Source: JBKCUI01 sp052161625 (lineage in GTDB: Bacteria > Planctomycetota > Planctomycetia > Pirellulales > Pirellulaceae). Taken from it: DNA of 64,000 bases. This document shows positions 35,250 to 43,515 of this stretch, in pieces (the stretch's first letter is position 1; each line of letters opens with the position of its first letter). Under the pieces are notes generated by a model. It saw only the letters and a list, made by a program, of their open reading frames with translations, was not told the origin of the DNA and searched no databases. The stretch is taken from NCBI GenBank assembly GCA_052161625.1, contig CP197412.1; one strand, written 5' to 3'. Both the position numbers and the translations under genes were made by a program.

Positions 35250-36206
35250 ATGAGTCGTACCCCCCCGTCTGTCGGTTACGGTTTCTGGAAGGTCGAGAAC
35301 GATCGGGCGGCGGCGCTGACCGTACAAGCGATCGAGATGGGCTACCGCCATTTAGATTGTGCCTCGGACTACGGAAATGAAGCTGAGGTCGGGCAAGGGA
35401 TCGAGAAGGCGTTATCGCAGCGGTTATGTGCCCGCGAGGCATTGTGGGTCACCAGCAAGCTTTGGAATACGAATCATCGTGCCGAGCATGTACTCCCGGC
35501 GCTGAAGCGTTCGCTGTCGGATCTACGCGTTGACTATTTGGATCTGTATCTCATCCATTTCCCGATCGCGCTGAAACATGTACCTGAGAGTACCCGTTAT
35601 CCGGCTGGATGGTTCTTTGATCCAGAGGCGAAGCCGCCGCGGATGGAGTACGATCCGGTACCGATTCTGGAAACTTGGCAGGCGATGGAGGAGTTGGTCG
35701 ATCAGGGATTGGTCAAGCAAATTGGAGTCAGCAACTTCAGTGTGGCATTGATCCGCGATCTGTTGACTCGATGCCGAATTCGGCCGTCGGTGCTTCAAGT
35801 GGAGTCGCATCCCTATTTGGTGCAGTCCAAGTTGCTCCGCTATTGCCAGCAGGAGTCGATCGCCATGACGGCCTTCTCACCGTTGGGCGCGCCATCGTAC
35901 ATTCCGTTGGGAATGGCGACGCAGGGTGATTCGGTACTGGACCAACCTGTGATTCTTGAGATCGCGAGCAGGCATAGTAAGTCGCCAGCACAAGTGGTAT
36001 TGCGTTGGGGAGTTCAGCGAGGGACGTCTGTGATCCCGAAGTCGAGCAATCCAGATCGATTGCGAGAGAATTTGGATGTCGAGGGATTCGCGTTGAGCGA
36101 GGAGGAGATGGGACGCATTGGGGCGCTTGATCGCGGTCAGCGATTCAACGATCCTGGTGTATTCTGTGAACAGGCGTTCAACACATTCTTCCCCATTTAC
36201 GAATAA
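35250..36206 (+). CDS. Aldo/keto reductase, xylose-reductase-like
   Basis: A 318-residue NAD(P)H-dependent TIM-barrel reductase. The catalytic tetrad is visible: Asp in LDCASDYGNE with its Tyr, Lys in VTSKLWNT, and His in LYLIHFPIAL. Several segments match fungal D-xylose reductases by eye: LIHFPIALKHVPESTRYPAG, PILETWQAMEELV and VLQVESHPYLVQSKLL, with RFNDPGVF near the end. It may reduce xylose or another aldose to its alditol. ATG 35250 is chosen; the ORF extension from TTG 35232 adds only six residues. It lies 43 bases after adk on the same strand, where map would be expected. Confidence 0.88.
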   Translation: MSRTPPSVGYGFWKVENDRAAALTVQAIEMGYRHLDCASDYGNEAEVGQGIEKALSQRLCAREALWVTSKLWNTNHRAEHVLPALKRSLSDLRVDYLDLYLIHFPIALKHVPESTRYPAGWFFDPEAKPPRMEYDPVPILETWQAMEELVDQGLVKQIGVSNFSVALIRDLLTRCRIRPSVLQVESHPYLVQSKLLRYCQQESIAMTAFSPLGAPSYIPLGMATQGDSVLDQPVILEIASRHSKSPAQVVLRWGVQRGTSVIPKSSNPDRLRENLDVEGFALSEEEMGRIGALDRGQRFNDPGVFCEQAFNTFFPIYE

Positions 36207-36230
36207 GGGGACTCCTCGCAGCGTTTTGAA

Positions 36231-36316
36231 GGCCAGCGAAGAGATCTACCGACCGGCGACGGTTTAGCCCGGCAAAGAGATTGACTCGCCAGCGAAGAGA
36301 TTGGCTGGCCAGCGAC
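36231..36316. repeat. Degenerate direct repeats after the aldo/keto reductase gene
   Basis: GCCAGCGAAGAGAT occurs at 36232-36245 and 36288-36301, with further partial copies (GGCAAAGAGATTGACT near 36271, GGCCAGCGACG at 36307). The segment lies between two convergent genes and has no coding potential that I can see. Confidence 0.6.
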
Positions 36317-36352
36317 GTTGTTCCAAGCGGCAAGAGAGAGAGCCACTGCCAT

Positions 36353-36375
36353 CAACCGCTGGGCGCGAGCGGTTG
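36353..36375. terminator. Hairpin between convergent genes
   Basis: CAACCGCT-GGGCGCG-AGCGGTTG is a perfect 8-bp stem between the aldo/keto reductase and tsf stops. No strong T run follows, so termination here is likely but not certain. Confidence 0.5.
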
Positions 36376-36413
36376 GATAAGGTACTAGGGTAAGGTCGGG
36401 CGTGTGCTGAAGC

Positions 36414-37394
36414 TTAGCCGATTGCTACGCGTCGGTATGCCACGATTTGGGCTTGGTCGCCAAAGGCTTTGATGGCGGCATCAACCGTTTTCGTTTCATC
36501 GAGAACGTAGAATTGGTTGAGCAAGCATCGTTCTTGGTCGAGCAAGGTGTTATCGGCAACGAAGCGATCGACCTTGCCTGGAACGATTTTGTCCCAAATC
36601 TTTTCAGGTTTTCCTTCGGCTTTCAATTCTGCTTTGATCGCGTCTTCCGCGGCGGTCATGACCTCGGGGGTGAGTTGCAGTCGGCTCACGAATTGGGGTA
36701 CCGTCTTGAGAGGTTTGCCCAATCGAGCGCGGTCTTCGTTTTCGGTGATGATGCGAGCCCGCATCGATTCCGTTTCCTTGGCCACAAACTCCGCATCGAA
36801 CTCGGTGTAATTCAGGATGGTGGGCTTCATGGCGGCGATGTGCATCGCAACTCCGCGGAAGAACTCGTCGGCACCTGGTTTGCCGCCATCTTTGAACGAG
36901 AGGAGAACGCCGATTTTGCTTCCTGCGTGGATGTAGGTCGCGATCTTGTCGCCGCTGATCTGGTAGAGTTCGGAAACGACCATCTTTTCGCCGGTCTTGC
37001 CCGTTTGTTCTACGAGCTTTTCAGCGACGGTCATTCCGTCGATCTTCAGTGCATTGAGTTGTTCGACAGACTCGACATTGTTATCGAGCGCCAGCTGCCC
37101 CAATCGCTTGGCTAGATCGGTGAAACCTTCGTTCTTCGCGACGAAGTCTGTTTCGCAGCAGAGGGCCAGAACGATCCCTTTGGTCTTCGAAGGATCGACA
37201 GCGGTGACGACGCAGCCTTCGCTGGCAGATTTGTCAGCGCGTTTCTCAGCTACTTTTTGTCCCTTCTTGCGAAGGTAATCCAGAGCACCTTCATAGTCGC
37301 CGTTGGACTCCTGCAATGCTTTTTTGCAGTCCATCAAACCGGCTCCGGTTTGTTTGCGAAGTTCAGCGACGTCACTTGCGGAAATAGTCGACAT
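36414..37394 (-). CDS. tsf: Elongation factor Ts
   Basis: A 326-residue guanine-nucleotide exchange factor for EF-Tu. The N-terminal UBA-like domain reads ISASDVAELRKQTGAGLMDC then KKALQESNGDYEGALDYLRK, and the core shows CETDFVAKNEGFTDLAKRL, the motif that contacts EF-Tu. ATG 37394 gives the family N-terminus; the longer ORF adds an arginine-rich extension that is not conserved. It is downstream of rpsB (111 bases), the standard rpsB-tsf operon, in reverse orientation here. Confidence 0.97.
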   Translation of the reverse strand: MSTISASDVAELRKQTGAGLMDCKKALQESNGDYEGALDYLRKKGQKVAEKRADKSASEGCVVTAVDPSKTKGIVLALCCETDFVAKNEGFTDLAKRLGQLALDNNVESVEQLNALKIDGMTVAEKLVEQTGKTGEKMVVSELYQISGDKIATYIHAGSKIGVLLSFKDGGKPGADEFFRGVAMHIAAMKPTILNYTEFDAEFVAKETESMRARIITENEDRARLGKPLKTVPQFVSRLQLTPEVMTAAEDAIKAELKAEGKPEKIWDKIVPGKVDRFVADNTLLDQERCLLNQFYVLDETKTVDAAIKAFGDQAQIVAYRRVAIG

Positions 37395-37505
37395 GGTTTG
37401 TATCCCTGTATGGAAGTCGTTTCGGATAACGAAGCGACGCCAATCCCACGAACAGGATCGGCGCCGACGCATAGTTGATTCTTTGGTGGGCGGAGCGATC
37501 GGCGA

Positions 37506-38273
37506 TTAAGCCATCGATTCGGCCTTAGCAACCATTTCGGCGGTTACGTCGTTTTTAGCTTCGCCCCCGGCCTTCTTTTGCATTTCTGGGTTTTCTGCTC
37601 GGCCCGCTAGGACCGCATCCGCCAGCTGCTTGATGATCAAGTCGATGGATCGAATCCCGTCGTCGTTACCTGGGATAGGCAAGTCGATTTGGGTTGGATC
37701 GCAATCGGTATCGATCAGGGCGACGGTGGTGATACCAAGTGCTTTGGCTTCACGAACAGCATTCTTTTCCTTCTTAGGATCGACGATCACCAAGCACTCG
37801 GGCAAGCGATTGAGGATTCGAAGGCCGTTCAAGTTCCGGTAGATCTTTCGGTATTCGCGATTGAGCGAGGATTGCATCTTCTTCGAGTATTCGTTGATGC
37901 GCTCGCTGTTCATGATCGTTTCCAGCTCATCCAATCGCTTCATTCGGTCGCGGACGGTTCGGAAGTTGGTCAGAGCACCACCCAACCATCGTTCGCTGAC
38001 GAATGGCATACCGCAACGGAGAGCTTCTCGTTGGACAACTTCCGATGCTTGGCGTTTGGTTCCGACGAACAGAACCAAGGAGCCTTGCGCGGAGACTTGG
38101 TTCAAGTATTTTTTCGCTCGAAGCATTCCGCGAAGCGTTTCGCGGATGTCGATGATGTGGATGAGGTTTTTTCGGCCGTAGATGTACGGCTCCATCTTGG
38201 GGTTCCAGCGGCTCACTCGGTGTCCGAAGTGCGCGCCGGCCTCGATCAATTTTTCGACTAATTCGTTGGCCAT
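37506..38273 (-). CDS. rpsB: 30S ribosomal protein S2
   Basis: A 255-residue S2. LIEAGAHFGHRVSRWNPKME, then PYIYGRKNLIHIIDIRETL and RWLGGALTNFRTVRDRMKRL are signatures, as is NRLPECLVIVDPKKEKNAVR. The tail is Ala/Glu/Lys-rich. It heads the rpsB-tsf pair. The terminator of the upstream response-regulator gene lies ~108 bases before its start, so it has its own promoter. Confidence 0.97.
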   Translation of the reverse strand: MANELVEKLIEAGAHFGHRVSRWNPKMEPYIYGRKNLIHIIDIRETLRGMLRAKKYLNQVSAQGSLVLFVGTKRQASEVVQREALRCGMPFVSERWLGGALTNFRTVRDRMKRLDELETIMNSERINEYSKKMQSSLNREYRKIYRNLNGLRILNRLPECLVIVDPKKEKNAVREAKALGITTVALIDTDCDPTQIDLPIPGNDDGIRSIDLIIKQLADAVLAGRAENPEMQKKAGGEAKNDVTAEMVAKAESMA

Positions 38274-38380
38274 TTTTCAGTCTCCGTGGTCTGGTTGTTC
38301 CTGCAATGCAAGCCCCGGCCAAGAGGCTGTGCACAGGTAAGGGCATTCGCCGTCACCTTCTGCGGTATCGAACAACAGGT

Positions 38381-38415
38381 AAAAAAAACAAATCCCCCGG
38401 AACTATCGGGGGATT
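38381..38415 (-). terminator. Rho-independent terminator for the response-regulator gene
   Basis: Read on the minus strand, AATCCCCCG pairs with CGGGGGATT across a short loop, and the stem is followed by TGTTTTTTTT. This is the strongest canonical terminator in the window. It ends transcription between the regulator and rpsB. Confidence 0.93.
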
Positions 38416-38497
38416 CTCAAGCAAAAGATTAGCCTATGTAAGGGAGTTTCGTCAATCCGTGATTGCCCTTCCCGTGAGGCGAATAAGAGGCAAATCG

Positions 38498-39109
38498 TTA
38501 GACTTTTCCCCCTCCACGACGGAGGTCAAAGACCCAACGTGCAAGGGCGACATCTCCTTCGAGCCCTAGCTTCTCCAGGATTCTTTGGCGATGTCTCGCG
38601 ACCGCTTGGAAGCTGGTTCCGGAACTCGAGGCAATGGTCTTCATCGAGTTCCCGGCGACGAGCAACTCGAGGACTTCACGTTCGCGAAGGGTCAGACTGC
38701 TGAGCTTCTTCTCGGCATCAATTTGGGCCTGCAGCTCCTGTTTTCGCTTCTCCGATGCGTCGTACGCGTTTCGGATGCAGCTGAGCAGTTTGTCCGGGTC
38801 CACCGGTTTGGCCAAATAATCGCTCGCTCCGGCGTTGAACGCGCTCGCGCACCACTCGATATCGTTTTGGGATGTCACGATGAGAATGGGGATCTTCCAG
38901 CCGGTGTCCCGGATGCGGCGGATCAAGGAAGTCCCGTCGGTATCCCCAAGTTCCAATTCCAGAACGATACATCCCAAAGGCTCTGACTGAATCAGGGAAA
39001 GAAACCGGTCCGCGGAGTCGAACTCGATGACCGTGTAGCCCGCTCCATCGGCTAGTTTCTTCACCACCCCTCGCGCCTTCGGGTCGCTATCGACGATGTA
39101 AACAGTCAT
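38498..39109 (-). CDS. FixJ/NarL-type response regulator with Glu at the phosphoacceptor site
   Basis: A 203-residue regulator: receiver domain (residues ~1-118), short coiled linker (RKQELQAQIDAEKKL) and C-terminal LuxR-type helix-turn-helix (LTLREREVLELLVAGNSMKT then VARHRQRILEKLG). By alignment to FixJ, the phosphoacceptor Asp is replaced by Glu51 (CIVLELELGDTDG). The acidic pocket (VDSD), the Thr (IVTSQ) and the Lys (AKPV) are kept. Asp-to-Glu changes can mimic phosphorylation. ATG 39109 starts the receiver; the longer ORF adds an unconserved Ser-rich region. No histidine kinase is adjacent. Confidence 0.85.
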   Translation of the reverse strand: MTVYIVDSDPKARGVVKKLADGAGYTVIEFDSADRFLSLIQSEPLGCIVLELELGDTDGTSLIRRIRDTGWKIPILIVTSQNDIEWCASAFNAGASDYLAKPVDPDKLLSCIRNAYDASEKRKQELQAQIDAEKKLSSLTLREREVLELLVAGNSMKTIASSSGTSFQAVARHRQRILEKLGLEGDVALARWVFDLRRGGGKV

Positions 39110-39814
39110 GTAGACGTTTTCAAGTGAGGGCACGGAGGAGGCTGCGTACGAGTGCGAATCCAGATACTGAAGAGAAGTTGATGCTGTTAACGAGGAGCTC
39201 ATTGCTGGTCTTTCGATTGGTCACTACCAAGCTAGTTCACGATCCGCGTCCAAGCTCACAAGCCAGCCGCACGAACGAGAGGTTGCATCGTTTTTTGGCC
39301 GATACTTAAACACATACGCTTTGAAAAGGTTTCGCACGACGAAGAAATCTTCCCCACTGTTCTGCTCGAAATGGCAAGCTGGTTCCTGGATGCTTCCACG
39401 GCCATCTCTCTTCAAAAGTAGTACGAAAACGCAGGGAAAGTACTCGATTCCATCGAGCGACTTGAAAAGTTAAACGCTGGCTGTTCAATTATTCAACGCT
39501 AACGGCAATGTGCCGCATTGGAGGAAGCGACCGCAGCGATCAAGCACCGAGTTGTTCGGTGCATAAGTTTGTTCGATTCCGGCGGTGTTCCCCAAGCGGT
39601 GCATTTCGGCGAGCGATAAAACGCGCCGCGGGTCCGCTGGATGTCTCTCTGGGAGAGGGGGAGAAACTGCACGGGGTAGTTTACCTTTTTGGCAAGTGAT
39701 CGAGAAGGCAATTCCCCTCGAACTTCGTCCAGACTCCGCATCTCGAATAGGAATCCGGCTCAGAGCGTCTATCATACGGTTGCCCATTCCATCCGCTTTT
39801 CCGACGACCAAGTT
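39110..39814. other. Gene-free region between divergent genes
   Basis: About 700 bases with no ORF that shows family features. A perfect hairpin GCACCGA-GTTGT-TCGGTGC sits at 39544-39562, and CGGCA-ATG-TGCCG at 39503-39515. It may hold promoters for the regulator and the methyltransferase, or an unannotated small RNA. I cannot match it to a known RNA family. Confidence 0.5.
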
Positions 39815-40981
39815 ATGAGTGAAACTCCTCCCCCCTCCGACGGCTACGAACCGGTTGCCCGCCGTTTGCCCCCCCGAGCCGAAGAAGCCATCTTGGCTGC
39901 AACGCTCCGTGAATGGGACTGGGTGGGTCTCCGCAAGAAACTTGGGATTCCCGATCTCGAATCTTTTAAACTGGTCAGTATCTCCTCGGGGAGGCATCAG
40001 GCTGCCGAGGGGCTGGCTCGACAAATGGCAGGGGATCCCCTCGGTTTGGAGATTCAGTGCTTTCACATCGATTCCTTCCAAGCCAGCCGAACCGAAGGGC
40101 ACCTTCAGTTGGGCGAAGACAATTCCCCAGTCTCCCCCCCAGGAAATGTCACGGTTCGATGCGATGCCGATCTTCCCGACTCCCGAATCCATGCCGGACT
40201 CCTTTCATTGGTAACGACGGGAGAGGGGGAGCTTTCCCGCGACTACATGCAGCAGCTTTTTCATCAGCTGGTCCTCGGAGGGGTCCTTTTCGTTTCCGTC
40301 GACAACCCAGACGATCGCTGGGTGCTCGATCAGCTCAAAATCTTTGAGAAAAGCGTGAAGGTGCGCAAGCACGATCAGGGAACGGTCTACTGGATCGAAA
40401 AAACAGCAGAACTGAAGAAACGAAAGGACTTCGCTTGCGAGCTCGCCTATCGCGATTGCGATGAGCTGATCAAGATGGTGACGCGTCCCGGAGTCTTTTC
40501 CCATCGTCAGTTAGACAACGGAGCACGTCAATTACTGGATGCGGTCGACGTCTACCCTGAATCCAAACTGATCGATATCGGCTGTGGTGCTGGTTCGGTG
40601 GCACTCGGCTTGGCGAAACGGGATCCCAGCGCTCGTGTCCACGCCGTCGACGCCAACGCACGTGCGATCGATTGTGTGCAGCGGGGGATTCGCCTCAATG
40701 GGCTAACCAACCTGACGACGGAAGTGAATTGGACAGGAGTCTATGGGGAACCGGGCACCTACGACATGGCACTCGCCAACCCCCCCTACTTCGGTGACTT
40801 CCACATTGCCGAAAAGTTTCTTGCGGCCGCTCACCGTTCGCTGAGGCCGGGGGGGCGGTTGGTTTTGGTTACCAAGCATCCGAACTGGTACGAGGCCAAC
40901 TTGGGAAGGTGGTTTGAAGAGGGAGAGTTGTTCCCGTCCCGGCGATACCATATCGCGTCCGGGATAAAGCCGAAGACCTAG
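39815..40981 (+). CDS. RsmC/RlmG-like SAM-dependent methyltransferase
   Basis: A 388-residue two-part protein. The C-terminal half is a class I methyltransferase: motif I is LIDIGCGAGSVALGLAKRDP, the acidic loop is VHAVDANARAIDC, and MALANPPYFGDF carries the NPPY motif of enzymes that methylate exocyclic or ring nitrogens of nucleic-acid bases. The N-terminal half (residues ~1-180) looks like the degenerate methyltransferase domain seen in RsmC and RlmG, which make m2G in rRNA. ATG 39815 is the likely start. The exact rRNA target cannot be read from sequence. Confidence 0.8.
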   Translation: MSETPPPSDGYEPVARRLPPRAEEAILAATLREWDWVGLRKKLGIPDLESFKLVSISSGRHQAAEGLARQMAGDPLGLEIQCFHIDSFQASRTEGHLQLGEDNSPVSPPGNVTVRCDADLPDSRIHAGLLSLVTTGEGELSRDYMQQLFHQLVLGGVLFVSVDNPDDRWVLDQLKIFEKSVKVRKHDQGTVYWIEKTAELKKRKDFACELAYRDCDELIKMVTRPGVFSHRQLDNGARQLLDAVDVYPESKLIDIGCGAGSVALGLAKRDPSARVHAVDANARAIDCVQRGIRLNGLTNLTTEVNWTGVYGEPGTYDMALANPPYFGDFHIAEKFLAAAHRSLRPGGRLVLVTKHPNWYEANLGRWFEEGELFPSRRYHIASGIKPKT

Positions 40982-41287
40982 CGATCCCACGCCGGGATCT
41001 GGCCGGTCCATCGCTCCGATTCTGAAAGAGGGAGACAGAGAGATTTAGAGCCGCGGTTTGAGCCTCGCGGCCGATTGTGAAATGGAAAGAGCCGGTTCGA
41101 TGAACCAGCTCTTCGCAAATACTGAAGGGGAGGATTACGGTCACGCGGGATATGACATCGATCTCGTCATCCGTCCGCTACGGTTCTCGACTTGGGTTAT
41201 AGCCGTCAACCCTCGCCTTAAAAATGAGAACCTTGACCGAAAATCCATGCCGGCGGCCTAGTTTGCAGCGGTCTAGTTTGCAGCGGT
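40982..41287. other. Gene-free region between convergent genes
   Basis: About 300 bases between the methyltransferase and rplI stops. It holds the hairpin at 41087-41113, a GCCGCG/CGCGGC stem near 41049-41071, and two of the three stop-codon repeat copies at its end. No gene is evident. Confidence 0.6.
41087..41113. terminator. Hairpin between convergent genes
   Basis: AAGAGC-C-GGTTC-GAT-GAACC-A-GCTCTT forms an 11-bp stem with one C/A mismatch and a 3-base loop. It lies between the methyltransferase and rplI stops. It lacks a clear T run on either side, so it may act as a transcript-end or stabilising structure. Confidence 0.55.
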
Positions 41288-41302
41288 CTAGTTTGCAGCG
41301 GT
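41258..41302. repeat. 15-bp tandem triplication spanning the rplI stop codon
   Basis: CTAGTTTGCAGCGGT is repeated perfectly three times (41258-41272, 41273-41287, 41288-41302). On the minus strand each copy reads in frame as Thr-Ala-Ala-Asn-stop, so rplI ends at the first TAG and two more in-frame copies follow. Confidence 0.95.
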
Positions 41303-41803
41303 CGGAACCACCCAAACCTTGAGCTCGGTGCCGACTTCTTGGTGCAATTGGATTTTCACGGTGTAGAGGCCCAATTCCTTGAGAACCCCTTCCAATCGAA
41401 CTTGTTCGCTGGTGATCGTGAAGCCGTTGGCCTTGAGTGCGGCGACGATCTCGGTCGCTCCGACGCTACCGTAGAGGTGACCTTCGTCGTTGGCGTTGGC
41501 TTCGACGTTGATCGATTGCTTGGACAATTGATCGGCCAGTTGTCGGAGGGATACGAGTCGTTGCTTCTCGATCTCTGCCAACTTCGCGCGGTGCTTATCG
41601 ACCATCCGTTTGTGGTGGTCGGTCGCGACGATGGCCAATCCTTCGGGAAGAAGGTAGTTGTTCGCGTGTCCAGGTTTGACTTCGACGACATCCCCTGCTT
41701 TACCGAGATACTCGACGTTTTGGATGAGCATCAACTGGATACCGCCATTCGGTCCCTTGGGAAGGCGAGGGAATGTCGGAGTACGCATCTTTCGTGTTGT
41801 CAT
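41288..41803 (-). CDS. rplI: 50S ribosomal protein L9
   Basis: A 171-residue L9. MLIQNVEYLGKAGDVVEVKP followed by GHANNYLLPEGLAIVA is the standard N-terminal domain, then a long helix and the C-terminal domain (HLYGSVGATEIVAALKANGF, then VKIQLHQEVGTELKVWVVP). A 24-residue extension (MTTRKMRTPTFPRLPKGPNG and beyond) precedes the usual start, so translation could instead begin at Met25 (41731). It is last in rplY-pth-rpsF-ssb-rplI. rpsR (S18), normally before rplI, is absent. Confidence 0.95.
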   Translation of the reverse strand: MTTRKMRTPTFPRLPKGPNGGIQLMLIQNVEYLGKAGDVVEVKPGHANNYLLPEGLAIVATDHHKRMVDKHRAKLAEIEKQRLVSLRQLADQLSKQSINVEANANDEGHLYGSVGATEIVAALKANGFTITSEQVRLEGVLKELGLYTVKIQLHQEVGTELKVWVVPTAAN

Positions 41804-41845
41804 TTCAAATCACTAACCAAAGCGGTTTTAAAATAATGTTTTGTA

Positions 41846-42313
41846 CTAAAAGGGCATGTCTTCATCGATGAATCCACCATCCCCAACCTCCGACACGTGC
41901 ATATCGGGAGAACCGTGTTGTTCCTGATCTGCAAATCGGTTGCCGTTGTTTTGCGGCCTTGGAGCGCCCGAGCCTTTCGACTCATTGCGGCTGCCAATCA
42001 ACTGCATGCGATCGACGATCACATACAATTTGCTTCGCTTTTGGCCGTCCTTTTCCCAAGTATCCTGCTTGAGTTTGCCCTCGACGAAGATCGGGGAACC
42101 CTTGCCTAAATACTCGGCGACAACCTCAGCCGTCCTACCGAAAAAGGTTACATCGACGAAGGAGGTCTCGTCGACCCATTCGCCTGCTGCATTCTTTCGC
42201 CGCTCGTTCACGGCGATCGCGTTTTGACATACCGCCAACCGCGAGGTGGTGTATTTGAGTTCGATATCTCGAACCAAATTTCCAAGGAGAATAACTCGAT
42301 TGTAGCTAGCCAT
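41846..42313 (-). CDS. ssb: Single-stranded DNA-binding protein
   Basis: A 155-residue SSB. The OB fold is seen in MASYNRVILLGNLVRDIELK, then VDVTFFGRTAEVVAEYLGKG and DTWEKDGQKRSKLYVIVDRM. A Gly/Asn-rich linker leads to the acidic tip DEDMPF that recruits repair and replication proteins. ATG 42313 fits the family. It lies between rpsF and rplI, the common bacterial order. Only 42 bases separate it from rplI. Confidence 0.97.
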   Translation of the reverse strand: MASYNRVILLGNLVRDIELKYTTSRLAVCQNAIAVNERRKNAAGEWVDETSFVDVTFFGRTAEVVAEYLGKGSPIFVEGKLKQDTWEKDGQKRSKLYVIVDRMQLIGSRNESKGSGAPRPQNNGNRFADQEQHGSPDMHVSEVGDGGFIDEDMPF

Positions 42314-42371
42314 GTTGTGCACTCCCGGTCTCTAAGCCGATTACGGCAACGTTTGGCCGAGCCCGAATCTC

Positions 42372-42794
42372 TTATTCGTCCTCGACCTCGGATTCTTCTT
42401 CATCGTCGGCACCCACGCCAACGCCTACGGGCTGTCGTTCGAGAGCATCAATGGGCACAACAACTTTTTCTTGGGCGTGCGCCACCAACGCATCGATCAA
42501 TCGCGGATCGATATTGGTGAACATGAAACGGAGCAAGCTCTCGTTGAGCTGGCAAGTCCGGTTCAGTTCTTTGAGCTTCAATGTATCGAGTCGGAAATAG
42601 GCAAGCCAGTAGGTACCCTTGTTATGACCCTTGATCGGGTAAGCAAGTCGCTGCTCGGCCCACAATCGGCTTACCAAGATCTCCCCACCCAAATCTGCGA
42701 TCATCGATTGAACGGAGGCAGCAACACCGCCCGGATCGCGGGCGTAGTGATTGCTATCAAACAAAAAAAGGCATTCGTAAATTCCGGTAGCCAA
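42372..42794 (-). CDS. rpsF: 30S ribosomal protein S6
   Basis: A 140-residue S6. YECLFLFDSNHYARDPGGVA, then RLAYPIKGHNKGTYWLAYF and LNESLLRFMFTNIDPRLIDA fit the family, with an acidic C-terminal tail (DDEEESEVEDE). No ATG is available. TTG 42794 has AGGAG nine bases upstream and is preferred. TTG 42803 would add three residues but lies directly on that ribosome-binding site. Confidence 0.93.
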   Translation of the reverse strand: MATGIYECLFLFDSNHYARDPGGVAASVQSMIADLGGEILVSRLWAEQRLAYPIKGHNKGTYWLAYFRLDTLKLKELNRTCQLNESLLRFMFTNIDPRLIDALVAHAQEKVVVPIDALERQPVGVGVGADDEEESEVEDE

Positions 42795-42858
42795 CTTTTT
42801 CAACTCCTACGCTGTTAATCGCGATCCCTTCGCCGGATCGCCTGTGATTTCGAAGCGA

Positions 42859-43503
42859 CTAATCGCTCCCTGGGGATGTGTCCGATGGTTTCTGTTTTGG
42901 TCTCTTCGGCGAACGAGGTTCCGACGCATTGAACAAATTCATCGCAACGTCGATTCCATCGCTCAACCAACACGCAATGGCCGCATCCGCGCGAACCAAC
43001 GCTTGGTCGACAACTTCTTTGTCGGCGGCCGCGAATTTGCTCAACACATAATCCGCGGTCTCCCACCTATCCGGTGTCGGGTCGATCCCGATCCGAAGAC
43101 GTGGGACGTCTTGAGTGCCCAGGCAACGAAGGATGTCCTCCAACCCTTTTTGCCCACCACTCGAGCCCGATTTGCGAATCCGAAGCCGGCCCAAGGGCAA
43201 GCTCAAATCATCGCAAACCACCAGTATATTCGCTGGCTCGATGCGGTAGAACCTTGCAAACTGTGCAATGCACCGTCCGCTCAAGTTCATATAGGTCAAA
43301 GGCCAAACCAAACAGACATCCTGCCCGCTATGCTTGACCCTTGCAAACTGGCCTTCAAATTTAGTCTGCAAACTTGGCGAACCAAGCTTCCGGTGAACTA
43401 AATTCAAACATTCAAATCCGATGTTGTGCCGGGTCCAATGATACTTGGTCCCTGGGTTCCCGAGCCCTACCACCATCGACAATCGTGAGGGGGTCAACTC
43501 CAC
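42859..43503 (-). CDS. pth: Peptidyl-tRNA hydrolase
   Basis: A 214-residue Pth that releases tRNA from stalled peptidyl-tRNA. VVGLGNPGTKYHWTRHNIGF holds the catalytic Asn/His region, then LTYMNLSGRCIAQFARFY and VVCDDLSLPLGRLRIRKSGS, and SGGQKGLEDILRCLGTQ. The C-terminus is Lys/Pro-rich. The start GTG 43503 is uncertain; ATG 43476 (MVVGLGNPG) also fits. It lies 12 bases after rplY, a frequent neighbour. Confidence 0.95.
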   Translation of the reverse strand: MELTPSRLSMVVGLGNPGTKYHWTRHNIGFECLNLVHRKLGSPSLQTKFEGQFARVKHSGQDVCLVWPLTYMNLSGRCIAQFARFYRIEPANILVVCDDLSLPLGRLRIRKSGSSGGQKGLEDILRCLGTQDVPRLRIGIDPTPDRWETADYVLSKFAAADKEVVDQALVRADAAIACWLSDGIDVAMNLFNASEPRSPKRPKQKPSDTSPGSD

Positions 43504-43515
43504 AACCGAAACCCA

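Noticed and set aside
36231..36316. Spaced direct repeats, considered as a CRISPR remnant
   Set aside because: The repeats are short and imperfect, the spacing is irregular and no cas gene is nearby.
39570..39590. GTTCGATTCC, resembling a tRNA T-loop
   Set aside because: The flanking bases do not form the T stem and no acceptor or anticodon arm is present.
39485..40192. 235-residue open frame on the minus strand
   Set aside because: It overlaps the methyltransferase gene in antisense and shows no recognisable domain.
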